The notes under the pieces were generated by a model that did no database searches, was not told the DNA's origin, and worked only from the letters and a program-made list of their open reading frames with translations. The position numbers and the translations under genes were made by a program. Positions 1 to 11,152 of a stretch of DNA of 64,000 bases are shown piece after piece (within the stretch, counting starts at the first letter, position 1; every line of letters begins with the position of its first letter). Source of the stretch: Ciona intestinalis (Eukaryota > Chordata > Ascidiacea > Phlebobranchia > Cionidae); assembly GCF_000224145.3 (NCBI RefSeq), contig NC_020169.2, positions 478,257 to 542,256 on the forward strand, in the 5' to 3' direction.

Positions 1-2725
1 GATCAAGATCTCTCTGTTCCAAAAGATTCATATGTATTGAAGTATTTTGATTACATGGAAAAATATCTAGATGTTGGTGTGCCAGTTTACTTTGTGACAA
101 AAGGTAAACTAAGTTTAATGTAAAATCTAATTTTATTAAATTCTGTATTCAATCTTATAACAGGGGCTTATAATTTTGCCGACAAAAATGCAAGTTCACT
201 TATTTGCGGATCTGCTGGCTGTGACACATATTCATTGACGCAACAAATATCTTATGCCAGCCAAAATGCATCATAGTAAGTGAATTGACTTTTTTTGTAA
301 GTAGGCTAATCATCCTATTTTGTTGAATACAAAATCACTGCTTTAATTTGTCAAAATACCTGTATTCTGTAAATATTTAAACTGTTCAAATGAGACAAGT
401 TGCTAAGGGTGTTAATGGATAGTGAAACAAAAATATTGTGCAAAAGAGTCAACACGCTTATTGTCTTACAACTAAATGTAAATATGTCTTTACTTTAATC
501 AAAAACTGTTGTTTTGTCGTTGTATCCTGACTTTTCATTTAAAATATGTTTCAATCTTCACTACCATATTCGAAAAGATAAATAAAGGTTATTATTATAT
601 TTTTGTATTTTTAACCCAGATAAGACAACTTAGATAAAAAAATGATACAAGTTATCACAAACTTAAAGTTAATGTTTGGTAATCATCGTTTGTTCACCCA
701 GCTGGCGAATAGAAACCCCTGCTGCATCTTGGTATGATGATTATGTGGATTGGTTGCCTCCACAAGGTGTAGGTGGGAGGAAGTCATGCTGTCGGTATGA
801 AACCTTTCATCCAAATGAATTTTGTCCAGCAACTGATACAGTATCAAAATGCTCACCGTGCTTAAAAAATGAGGACTACACACCAGATGACTTCATGCAA
901 TATCTTCCCTGGTTTTTGATTGACAACCCGGGTGTTGAGTGTAACAAGGGGTAAATAGTTACAGTAGCTTTAGGACCATTGTTGTAGATAAGCTAACAAA
1001 ATCAGATTTTAACGGTTTTGGGAGAGAACGCGGTTGTGGAAAACTGTTCTTCCACACATACAATGTCACGTATTTAGAATTGAAATTATACCTGCAACCA
1101 ATATCAATGCTTTTATTTTGGTTTACAGGGGCCATTCAGCATATGGAAATGCAGTGAACATAGTAAATAACTACACTGGAAGTGGTACAGATGTTGTAGA
1201 TGCCAGTTATTTTATGGCTTTTCACAGTGTGTGTATTAAATCGGTGGATTGCACAGAAAATCTGATAAAAGCAAGAAAACTGGCAGATAATATTACTAAA
1301 ACATTGAAAGCAGCAAATAAAGATGGAAATAATATTTTGGAAAATGAGGAAGATTTTGAAGTGTTTCCTTATTGGTAAATACAATTTAAATTTGTTATAT
1401 TAATTTAATTTACTTTTTTACAATATACTCATGTGCAGTTTTTATTGTGTTTAGCTACCTTCATAGGTTAGGCTTTACAGTATTTTTAAATGGCAATTTG
1501 TACCTTTTAGTTTTTATATATTAATGCTTGTTATGTTGCAGTCTCTACTATGTTTACTACGAACAATACTTGACTGCAGTTGAAGACACACTTTTCCAAC
1601 TTGGAATTTGCCTTATTCCCACATTTGCATTCAGTTTCATTTTACTTGGATTTGACTTCTATTCAGGCATTATAACAGTCCTTACAATTGTAATGATTGT
1701 TGTGGATACAGCAGGGCTCTGTTCACTATGGGGTGTGGATATGAATGCTGTGTCTTTGATAAATCTTGTGGCGGTAAGTCTTCAGAGTAAAAATGTGTTC
1801 CAGTAATAATGTTTTCTATACATAGGCAATTGGATTGTCGGTTGAATTTATAAGCCATGTGGTACGGACTTTCTCTTTAAAGACCCACATATCAAAAAAG
1901 AAACGAGTGATTGAGTCAATGACAACTATGGGACCAGCGGTATACAAATATGTGTATTAAATACTAAACCATATTTTTTTCGCTGCTACCAGGCATAATG
2001 TGATATTAGAAAAAACAGATGTCTTGTTAGATAACAAGCGAAACTACTAAAACTTAAAACTACCTTGTGTTAACAAATTGAAGTAGTTTCTTTTTTAAAC
2101 AGCTATTTTTAATATTAACTGTTTTTGTAATTCAGGTTTTTGCTGGAGTTGCTTTGACAAATCTTCCTGGAATAATTGTACTCAACTGGGCGACTGCTCA
2201 ACTAATTCAAATCTTTTTCTTCCGAATGTGTTTGGTCATAACTCTGCTTGGCACTGCACATGGGTTGATTTTTCTTCCCGTTTTTCTCAGCTATTTTGGT
2301 AAGCTCATAGTATATATACATTATACATTAAATTATTTGTTTAAGTCATGTAGACATGTACCATTAAAAATGTGCCTGTATATATTTTAATAGTTTAGAT
2401 TACAAGGAAAGAAAACTATGTAACTGATCGCTTGGGCAAGCTCTAATTGACATTACAAGCTTGGTTATAGTTGCATTTGATTTATGTTAATATTAAATTC
2501 GACCTCGCATTGAATGGAAACTTTCATTTGTTTATTTCAGGACCACCAGTAAACAAGGCTATACTATATGAAGAACAGTCGGAGTTACGAAAAGCAACTC
2601 AAACTGTCTATATGAATGTAGAAAAAGCAGATCAAGAAAAACAATGTGACAAAACAAATAAGAATGTCTATATGAATGTAGAAAAAGCAGATCAAGAAAA
2701 GCAATGTGACTATACAGAATTTTAA
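1..2725 (+). CDS. NPC1: NPC1 intracellular cholesterol transporter, C-terminal part (5' end outside window)
   Basis: NPC1 is a multi-pass late endosome/lysosome protein that exports LDL-derived cholesterol. Eight coding exons are visible: 1-103, 164-275, 702-950, 1129-1374, 1542-1773, 1826-1939, 2136-2298 and 2541-2725 (stop TAA). All are bounded by GT-AG and phases are kept. The translated pieces match the family: a cysteine-rich lumenal segment (SCCRYETFHPNEFCPA, then CSPC), the KGGHSAYGNAVN segment, then FYV-like YYVYYEQYL followed by the last sterol-transporter/RND-type membrane helices (FSFILLGFDFYSGIITVLTI; AIGLSVEFISHVVR; LTNLPGIIVLNWATAQLIQI). The window starts inside an exon, so the N-terminal domain and sterol-sensing domain lie upstream. 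Odd point: the cytoplasmic tail carries a 20-residue tandem duplication and ends CDYTEF, not the dileucine LLNF known from human NPC1 (see findings). Its 3' end faces MRPL10 tail to tail. Confidence 0.93.
2605..2710 (+). repeat. 60-bp-period tandem duplication in the NPC1 last exon
   Basis: Bases 2605-2650 and 2665-2710 match over 46 positions with one difference (A2641 against G2701, synonymous AAA/AAG). The period is exactly 60 bases, so the frame is kept and VYMNVEKADQEKQCD is encoded twice in the cytoplasmic tail. Confidence 0.95.
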
Positions 2726-3352
2726 TTTTTTATCATTTTCATTCCCCCATGTTATTTTTACAAAGGATTAAGATGTTTTATACAAATTGCACCTAATTTC
2801 TTCACACTAATTTATTATTGCACTAGATTATCTAACTTGTAAACTGCATTAACTTTTCATGAGTAATCAATACAAAACATACGTTCATTTCTCTAGCCAG
2901 ACGTCATTTTAATTTAGGTAAGTACGTGATATTTAGAAATAGTAGTTGGCCCTTACAACTACCAATGGAAAGTATTTTACTTTGTCTGACATAAAACAAG
3001 TTGTTCACACTAGAAAGTATATAAGGTACGCATGTTTATGATTCTTCATTAAAACGTGTATTACAGCTTTTAATATTGAAAACAATAGAAGTCCAAAAAC
3101 TAACACAAAATTTGATCTCTGATATGTTGTGTCCCTTAGTTTATGACATTTCATATGAAGCCCAGTTCACAGAGCTATATACAGTAGTACTAACCTGACC
3201 AGCAAGACTTAGAATGAAATCTACAATTAAATTGATTGGTAAAAGCTGAAAGATTAAAGCATTATTAAATGTGACCTTTGGTCAAACGTTTGTTAGAATT
3301 CAGGAAACAAGTTGTAAAAGAATTAATATTTATTAAACCGCGGACATAAAAT
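2726..3352. other. Tail-to-tail intergenic region between NPC1 and MRPL10
   Basis: This 627-bp stretch is AT-rich with no convincing open frame. It should hold both 3' UTRs. A minus-strand AATAAA for MRPL10 lies at 3329-3334. For NPC1 I see no canonical AATAAA close to the stop; an ATTAAA near 3050 is a weak candidate. Confidence 0.6.
3329..3334 (-). terminator. Poly(A) signal AATAAA for MRPL10
   Basis: TTTATT on the plus strand reads AATAAA on the minus strand, 19 bases past the MRPL10 stop codon. Position and orientation fit a polyadenylation signal; the cleavage site is not known. Confidence 0.55.
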
Positions 3353-4945
3353 TTAATTTTCATTTGAAGCATTAGAACACTGCTCAATATATTGTTGTAA
3401 TGAATGAACAAGTTGATTAGTTGGTTTCTGCATCATATTTTTAGTTGAACTAACTGCTGTGTTCAGTAAAAAGCCCAATTCCGCTCTAGATGAATCCAAA
3501 CCAGCTAAGTTTGAAAATTTTATCAATTCTTTTAAAGACATGTATCTTCCTTGAACTAAACCACCTATAAAAATAGAAATAATTACTAAGAAATGTTAAA
3601 TAAAATAGAAGAAAGTTGTGCAAAATGAAACAATATCTAATACATCTTTAGTAAACAATAAAATCCAATACACTATAAATCATCCGTTTATAAATGATAA
3701 AAATACAAACCAAGTAAAAGAAGGTAATTATTCTTGCTAACTGCACTAATCATTTGTTTGACGTTTGCTTCTCCAAATATGACTGCTGTTTCCCCCCGAA
3801 AAAGCTCCAACATATTTTCATATGGTGTTTGTTTCAATGTGAACTCCATCACATGTTCAGGATATTTCTGCATAATACAAAAGTATGTTTTCAAAACAAA
3901 TAAAACTATCAATGTGTTAAATAAATAAATGAATAAATAAATATTGCCTACTTATTGTCAGAAGGTTATGCAAAATAAAATGCAGTGTATGAAATGGGGC
4001 ACCCACGGCCTGTGTCACAGAAACAAATGTCATGTACAATATAATCAGATTATCATAGCAAACTTTGCAAAATACCTCCATGCTCATTCCATGTTGCTGC
4101 AATTCATATCGGACTTGGTAAAAATTGTCACTGGGCATTTCAGAATATAAACACACAGCAATAAGTTCATTTTCATTGAATATTTGCTGAACTTCTTTAT
4201 GCAGGATCACATCAAGTCCGTAAAGCTTTTGAAGAAAAGGCTTATAATAATTATTATTGCTTTAGTGCAATCATTGGTTGCAAAATGTTAATGAACGAAT
4301 TATAACAATAAATTAAATTGTGGCCTTAGAGGACTATCACCTTAAATTTGGGTCAGCAAATACTGGACCCTGTTCTGTTATCAAAAACTTACTGGTATAT
4401 TTAACATAAGCCATGACCAAGAGAGAGGTTAAATACATTAAAATAACTAACTTTTTCCTCTTCTACTTCTTGAACAAACTGCGTGGGGTCCACTGCTTGT
4501 TTGAGACGAGGCAAAGTAATTTGCATTAAGAGTTTTCGTTCTCGGCATTCTGGCCTTGCTTCCCAAAAGTACCTACTTCTCTTTGGAATATTTGTGTACG
4601 ATCCTGCCATTGAAATTTATGTGAAAGAATGCAACAAATCTACCATAAACTTGCATTTTTATGGGGAGTAATATTTCAGAAAGTGTTATACTCAAATGCC
4701 TGTTAGTATTGTAATCATTTAATTGAATTTTATAATTTTTAAAACTTTAGAGACACCTATAAAACCTGCTGGGGAACACATGTTAAATCATAACTTATAA
4801 GATGTTCTGACATCTCTAATGACCATTAATAATCTTACATGCACCCATAGGAACATATCTTAATAAAAACAGTTTACATACCTAAAGCTCCAATATGACG
4901 AATGTATATTCCACTTAGAGCTGTTCTTAAACATGGAGAATTCAT
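3353..4945 (-). CDS. MRPL10: Mitochondrial large ribosomal subunit protein uL10m (MRPL10)
   Basis: Five coding exons on the minus strand: 4945-4882, 4603-4452, 4240-4076, 3867-3711 and 3564-3353. They join in phase to 249 residues (human MRPL10 is about 261). The ribosomal L10 fold is recognisable from VQQIFNENELIAVCLYSEMP (human FQDNRMIAVCQNV), HGMSMEV/KYPEH, YENMLELFRGETAVIFGEA (human LFVGHNMLLVSEE), then LLLLGGLVQGRYMSLKEL and a C-terminal helix HSLQQYIEQ. The first exon codes a short basic leader (MNSPCLRTALSGIYIRHIGAL) consistent with a mitochondrial import signal. I chose the ATG at 4945 because exon 1 to exon 2 (G|GA) then reads straight into GSYTNIPKRSRYFWEARPE. The ATG at 4610 overlaps the exon-2 splice acceptor and is unlikely to be used. 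The product acts in the mitoribosomal stalk base. Confidence 0.9.
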
Positions 4946-6155
4946 CCTAAACTTATTGTTGGTGATCTAAACATAAAATGTTAAAATAAAAGGTGCCACA
5001 TTATCAGTGCTCATGTATCACTGCAAAGGTCATTTTTAAGAAGATGCAAAAAGAAGTTTATATTTCCATATATAAGAAAAAAAGAATGATATTCATTTAC
5101 TCCAATGCTTTAAAGCCTTTTACCGACCATACCAAATAATCAAAAAAATATACATAATAAAATTTTGTCACTCGATTTTAGCAATAACACTTAATTGACC
5201 TTTTTGTCAGCATACAGAAAATGATTTAACTTTTGTGTTAACGGATAAAAGGTTTAATGAAACATTACAATGGGTAACCCAATCCAAAATTTGGGATTGA
5301 AACCAAGGTTAATAAGCATTGCTTTTTTAGTAGTAAATATATGAAAAGTATTCAGATAGTACACGACAACTTGATTACTAAAAGAATGAAGCACAATGGG
5401 TACAAAAACATAAAATTCACGATGCATTCATACAGTTATTGTTTAAATAACCACAGTGTAAAAAAACATAGTTAAAGTTTGTTAAACAAACAGTAAAGCA
5501 CAAATGTAGCCCGTACTGTCCTGTCATTTTTCAAATGCACTAACGTAAATCTTTCAGCAAAAATTGTCTTAATAAACAAAAAACAGATTACTCTGAATAA
5601 AGCTTAAAAAGACAGCAATTTTTAATCCTGAGACAATGAACTAAGCCAACCATCACTCATAATTTTTTTTATAACTTTTAACAAGTCAATTTCTATTTCA
5701 ATTTCTTATAATCAAATATCCTATCTAATTCTTGCATTACATAAAGTAAAAGAAGCTAAAACGAATTATTTGAATATTTACAACAGAGCTTACATGATTG
5801 TGTCAATTACTTTATCAGCAATAGACTTTTATATAATGTATGGTAAAGCGATTCCATTTAATATGGGCGGATTATGTGGTGTGGCACACCCGGAAGACCT
5901 GGAATTTAGGTCAGATCAGAGCACATTGACTATCCTCCAATTACAAGCAACTTTTGGTGTCGTGCAATAATATTGAAGGTGCATTGGATCTTATACAAAA
6001 AGAAGGTATATGTACCACTAACCTTTTATTACTTTTTAAACAAAGAACATTACATGGAAAAATATCTAACAGTACAGCTATTTGCACAATCTCTCTTATT
6101 TTGTGCCGTGGTATAGGACAGCACAGTGAGAAATTTAATTTAAATAAACTATGTT
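4946..6155. other. Intergenic region between LysM gene 3' end and MRPL10 5' end
   Basis: About 1.2 kb, very AT-rich. It contains the MRPL10 promoter side and the 3' UTR of the LysM gene. A minus-strand AATAAA sits at 6025-6030, about 126 bases past the LysM stop. A slightly more GC-rich patch at 5860-5960 is open in one plus frame but has no recognisable protein, so I call nothing there. Confidence 0.5.
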
Positions 6156-6689
6156 CTATAGTCGAAATAGATTATCATTATCAGAATTAGAATGAGAAAA
6201 TATAGTTTTTGGATGAGCTTTTAGCTCTCCTAATGTAGCAGTAGGTGTGACATTATCGGTATTTGATTCTTCATCAACTTTAAATGCATTTACAGCCTTC
6301 TTTCGAAGCATTATTTTTGAATCCAAATTTTCTAAAAATTGTTTTGCATCATTAACTGCTGTTGATTGATTTTCAGCCACCTTTGTTTGATTATCTTTAG
6401 TTATTGTTGTTGGGACATCTAAATTGCTGCTGCAATTCTCAGAGTAAGGAACCATTAAATAGCTTCTGATGAACATGGAATCAGAACTGTACAGTTTATT
6501 TATTCTTCTAAGCTCTTCTGTGGTTGTCCCATATTTTAAAGCTATTCCTTGTAGGGTGTCTGATTTTGACAAGGAATGCTTCGTATATCGACATAAAGGC
6601 TTGTTAGTGGCTCGTACACATGTGCCATAAGATGTGGTTGGCTTGCCTGATGTAACTATTGATTCCCATTCACTCATTATGTCAAACAA
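6156..6689 (-). CDS. LysM domain-containing protein (LYSMD1/LYSMD2-like)
   Basis: Single uninterrupted frame of 177 codons on the minus strand. One LysM domain lies at roughly residues 37-84: KHSLSKSDTLQGIALKYG, TTEELRRINKL, then FIRSYLMVPYSEN. This matches the LYSMD1/2 pattern (DTLQGIALKYG-x-T-x(2)-x-RANKL). The rest is low-complexity and acidic, without a membrane segment, which fits the short cytosolic LYSMD1/2 type and not the membrane-anchored LYSMD3/4. Animal LYSMD1/2 function is poorly known; LysM modules bind N-acetylglucosamine polymers in other contexts. Starts at 6689 (MFDIMSEW) or 6677 (MSEW) are both possible. It is transcribed divergently from SMARCB1, with 733 bases between the two start codons. 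Confidence 0.85.
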   Translation of the reverse strand: MFDIMSEWESIVTSGKPTTSYGTCVRATNKPLCRYTKHSLSKSDTLQGIALKYGTTTEELRRINKLYSSDSMFIRSYLMVPYSENCSSNLDVPTTITKDNQTKVAENQSTAVNDAKQFLENLDSKIMLRKKAVNAFKVDEESNTDNVTPTATLGELKAHPKTIFSHSNSDNDNLFRL

Positions 6690-7422
6690 CGTTCATTACA
6701 TTAAGCGATTATTTAAATTGTCTATTGCTAGTTAACTGCAGAAAGCAAAAATAAAGAAGTTTAACAAGTGCTCTATTCTTCATTTTACAAATTTGTCTAA
6801 TATAAAAGATAGGGGTGCCAGTGAAGAATCCCCCTCCCCACATTATTTGCTAACCACTGACCCCAAACTACCAACTCATGGGTCTCCTATAACCACTAAC
6901 CCCCTAACCAGTAACCACCAACCTCTAATACTTTCCTGCTATGTACCGGAGGATTCTTCACTAGTATCCACTTCTTTAGTAAGCTATGATCCAACATACT
7001 TACTGGCGTCATATGACAAATAATTGAGCCTCTCAGACAAAACACAGGTCAAAGCGGAAACACTGAAAATAACTAACCAGTGGCCAGTCCCCACGCTACT
7101 TACGTGGAAAACTGCCAACCAAATACCCAACAAAATCTATTAGCTATTAGTTGCCGCGGAAACAGTTAAGTCACATTTATAGCGTGCTTGTACAGCACTC
7201 ACAATCAACGCACACGAACTTTGCCTGTCCAATAGTGTGTGTCTACCAATACTAAAAAAACGGGAAGCACTGTACAATTTTTGATTTGTTTATTGACTTG
7301 TGGAGAGTTTCGTGTGTGGAGGTAACAGAGACGTTTGTATACTCTAGCGTCACTTTATGTCAAATAGTTACGGGCTACGGGTGGTTTTGGAGTAAAGCTG
7401 TGCAACTTCAACAACTTGAACA
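6690..7422. promoter_or_regulatory. Shared upstream region of divergent LysM gene and SMARCB1
   Basis: The two start codons face away from each other across 733 bases, so this segment must carry both 5' UTRs and promoters, unless either gene has a far upstream exon. It holds the inverted-repeat element at 6820-6962. A more GC-rich stretch at about 7060-7240 is a candidate core promoter region. No TATA box was assigned. Confidence 0.55.
6820..6962. repeat. Inverted-repeat element (MITE-like), CCCTAAC-rich interior
   Basis: AGTGAAGAATCC at 6820-6831 recurs as its reverse complement GGATTCTTCACT at 6951-6962, enclosing 119 bases. The interior is strongly strand-biased: C-rich on the plus strand, with irregular AACCACTAACC-type repeats. 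No clear target-site duplication was identified, so membership of a DNA-transposon family is only a suggestion. Confidence 0.5.
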
Positions 7423-10400
7423 ATGTCGAAGACTAATGAAACTACCACCCCGCGTACGTTTGGTCAAAAACCCGCCAAGTTTCAACTAGAAGAAGGTGGC
7501 GAATTTTATATGATTGGATCTGAGGTATGAATGCAACTTTTGCTTCTCTTTTATTGTATGAAGAAATCTGCTTGATTTTACAGTGACATAAATTACACAA
7601 GACTTGAAACATCTGTAAGATTAAGAATCTAATCTATAATATATTCAAAGTAAAGTTAAATGCACTTGTATAAATAAGTGTCACTTTCTTTAAGTTTCTT
7701 ATACACCTTTTGTTGGTTTTTGGTGATGAGTCTTGTTTTTTTATGCGAAAATATAGAGTAAAATTTTTTATTTTTTTTTATTTTGATTAAATAAGTTGAA
7801 GATTATTAAAAAATTTACTTGTAGGTTGGCAATTATCTTCGTTTATTCCGTGGCTCCTTATACAAACGATACCCATCATTATGGAGGCGTATGGCAACAA
7901 CAGAAGAGAGAAAACTAATTGCCTCACGCTCTCCAGGTTTATTTTTGTCCTTTATTTAAAAAAAATGGCGGTTTTTGTTAAATAGCCTAGTAGATTTATT
8001 ACATGTTTTATATATTTAAAATAAGACAAACATTCTACACACAGGGTAAACTACTTATTTTACCATTTATATTAAAACATTGAAAAGGTAAAGTTTAGTA
8101 AGCATTACTTGTGTAATATATATATATTATTTATATATGGTTAATTGTATTTTTCGTTATGTTTAGTTACAGCTTGTCATACAGTAAGGTTTATTAAATT
8201 TAGCGCTAAAATTCTTGGAGTGGTTTAAAATTTATTCCTTAATTATAACAGATTTGGAGACAGTACATTATTTGTTATGAATTCTATTGTTTAGTTTTAT
8301 TTACTGAATTTAGAAATTTGGCAAAGAATATTGAGAAGAGCTGCAAGAATAAGGTTAAAGAGAGGTCAAGGTGAAGTAGTAGATATGTTTACTCAGTGAT
8401 GCAAGGTGCAAGTTATCCAATAAAATATATGAATGAAGTAGTTTATTTTTAAGTATAATAAATGTAGAAATCAAAACCTTATTAAATGCAATTAAACTCC
8501 TTGTATGTCTGCTGAAGCATGTTTATGAAGTGATGATACAGGTACATAAATATATATACTTTTAGCCTTAAACATTAATGTAGACCAGGTTTTATAGACT
8601 AATTTTGGGTGGTTATTGTTTCACATGTTATCTTATTTTTTCACATGAATTGAATTTTATCTATTCTTCTACATATCAAGTAACTTGAGTTATTCAAGTT
8701 TTATATATATAAAACCATTATGTAGTTACACAAGTACATGTTATGTCCAAGATAATACTGTGAAATCATGTCCCAATAAAGTAGAAATAGTATCATTCTT
8801 ATTAATTCATGGTATAATGTTGTTTTCCACAAAACAATATTATATACCACTCAATGGCCTATACATTGAAATTTGCATACATTTACTCCAGTATAATTTC
8901 AGTTTAAATGTTGTTTAGATATCGGACATAGTAGTCTTGCAACTAATGTTTCTTTGCTGAAAGCAAGTGAAGTCGAAGACGTGTACCAAGGTAATGATGA
9001 AAAATATCGTGCTGCAACTTTATCAACTACAGCAGACATAGCTGCAAGGTGATGTTTACAACTGTTTAGCTGAATGTTTGTAAACAGTATTTAACCTAGT
9101 TCTAAATTATATGTATTAAATAATAGAAACTTTAAAATAAATTGTTTGAAGGTAAAATTAGCCAGGAAAAAATAACTTTTAAGCTTCAATATTTGTGGTA
9201 ACATGAATATTAAATACAGTAAGCTACCAGCTAAGCCTGGCTGCCCAATTTTACCTATCGTGTATATACTGTATTAGTATTACCATTATCATTCAGGTTA
9301 TATGTGTTTATTTTTTTAAACTTTAACTCAAAATAGTAATATTTTAATTATAGAGAAGCAAACAAACAAAAGCGCAGCAGTCAGTGGGTTCCAACTTTAC
9401 CTAATAGTTCACACCATCTTGATGCAGTGCCTTGTGCAACATCTATTACACATATTCCGCAATCCAAGAAAAAAATTCGCACTTTTCCATTTTGGTGAGT
9501 TTTTGTGTATTGTACCAAAGTTAATATATTACTTGAATCTTAATCTTCCTATGGCCAGAAACGACAGTCTTTATGACATGGGTGTTCTGTTTCATACACC
9601 TTGTACCAGTACATACCCATTTTCTCTTGTTTTTAACATTTTGTGTTTTAAATAAGTTATGATGATCGTCGACCCGCAGCTATTCACAGCAATGCAGCTC
9701 AACCAGAAGTGTTGGTTCCAATACGCCTCGATATGGAAGTGGATGGCCAGAAATTAAGAGATACATTTTGTTGGAATAAAAATGGTAACTTGTACTGGTT
9801 TTTAATGTAATGTATTTTCAATTGTGTGTCAGTTTAGCTTGTTTCCAAACCTTACCAAGACTACATATTTTTAAAAACACTGACTTTTGTTTAAGGCCTT
9901 TTAAAGACTAATTATAAAGTGCTGGTGCTGCAGTGTTATGGCATCGTCATGGGGCTACTTCTAGTAAATTTTAGTTCTATTTGTAACAAGGTTATATTTC
10001 TCAGAACAACTGATAACACCAGAAATGTTTGCTGAAGTTTTATGCGATGATTTAGATTTGAATGCACTCACATTCGTACCACTTATTGCACAAGCAATAC
10101 GAACACAAATTGAAGCTTTTCCTTTAGAAACAAACATACTATCAGGACAAACTGATCAGCGGGTTATCTTAAAAGTAACTTTTAATTGGTAGTAATATAG
10201 TACTGGTTTGATTTGAATACCCGTACCTCTTAATTAGTATTTGATTATTCTATTGGCAGATAAGTTGCAATTAATTCTTAAACATCTTTTAAGTTCTAGT
10301 GTGGTCTTTTTTATTTACTTTATTTTTTGACACAACTTTTTTTTGATCATACAGCTGAACATTCATGTCGGCAACATCAGTTTAGTTGACCAATTTGAAT

Positions 10401-11152
10401 GGGACATGTCAGAACCAAGTAACAGTCCAGAAGAATTTGCTGCAAAGCTTTGCCAAGAGCTTGGACTAGGAGGGGAATTTGTGACAGCTATAGCTTACAG
10501 TATCCGTGGCCAATTAAGCTGGCATCAAAGGACATATGCATTTAGGTTAGGATAACATCACCTTTAAAGATTTATTACTGAGTACTACAATTGGTTTATT
10601 ACTGAGTACTACAACTGGTATATTCTATTATGAAAGGCTCTGATTACAAGCACTAAAATAAAAATTTCCAACAGGTTTTGTGTCATTAAAAATACATTAT
10701 TAAAAATAAATATTCACCTTAATACTTTTACAAATTAACACAAACGGACAGAAGGTTTTTCCCACTTCCAGTGAGCAACCCAATCAAATCAAATAGTATG
10801 CAGTGATGTAACCCATGCTAATACTTTAACAGTGAGAATCCACTTCCATCTGTTGACATTGCATTGAGAAACACTGGTGAAGCTGACCAGTGGTGTCCGT
10901 TCCTTGAATCTCTAACTGATGCGGAGATGGAGAAGAAGATAAGAGATCAAGATAGAAACACAAGGTTAATTTTCGGAGTTATATTTATAATTAGTTACAT
11001 TTTAAGTAAACCTGTGTTGTTTGTGATAAAAGTTCAATATCGCACTAATATCCCTTAAAGTAACTGCAAACAATGGAATTGTATTCATAGTAACTATTCA
11101 ATATTTAATTTTTTTCCACAGGAGAATGAGACGACTAGCTGCTGCCTGGTGA
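7423..11152 (+). CDS. SMARCB1: SMARCB1 / SNF5 / BAF47, core SWI/SNF chromatin remodelling subunit
   Basis: Nine coding exons: 7423-7524, 7825-7936, 8919-9048, 9354-9494, 9657-9784, 10005-10174, 10355-10545, 10833-10964 and 11122-11152. They join in phase to 378 residues (human 385). The N-terminal winged-helix domain reads [20 protein letters not shown] then [21 protein letters not shown] conserved linker is [20 protein letters not shown]. Two SNF5 repeats follow: [20 protein letters not shown] to the helix around [17 protein letters not shown], and [20 protein letters not shown] to [15 protein letters not shown]. The C-terminal basic helix [20 protein letters not shown], which contacts the nucleosome acidic patch in the human protein, is intact. 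The start ATG at 7423 gives [17 protein letters not shown]. An extra open segment in intron 2 could be an alternative last exon (separate entry). Confidence 0.97.
8314..8424 (+). other. Candidate alternative terminal exon in SMARCB1 intron 2
   Basis: An acceptor (…TTTAG) ends at 8313. Spliced to exon 2 of SMARCB1 (phase 1), the following 86 bases read E then 27 codons, [20 protein letters not shown]… to TGA at 8397-8399. An AATAAA lies at 8419-8424, 20 bases past that stop. It would give a product with only the N-terminal winged helix plus a short basic tail. The peptide has no known homologue that I recognise, and the coincidence could be chance. Confidence 0.3.
10571..10618. repeat. Two-copy 24-bp tandem repeat in a SMARCB1 intron
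   Basis: TTTATTACTGAGTACTACAA plus TTGG at 10571-10594 is repeated at 10595-10618 with a single T/C difference. It is intronic and has no evident function. Confidence 0.9.

Noticed and set aside
5770-5970. 66-codon frame between MRPL10 and the LysM gene
   Set aside because: Ends in a slightly GC-richer patch but shows no known motif; likely 3' UTR of the LysM gene.
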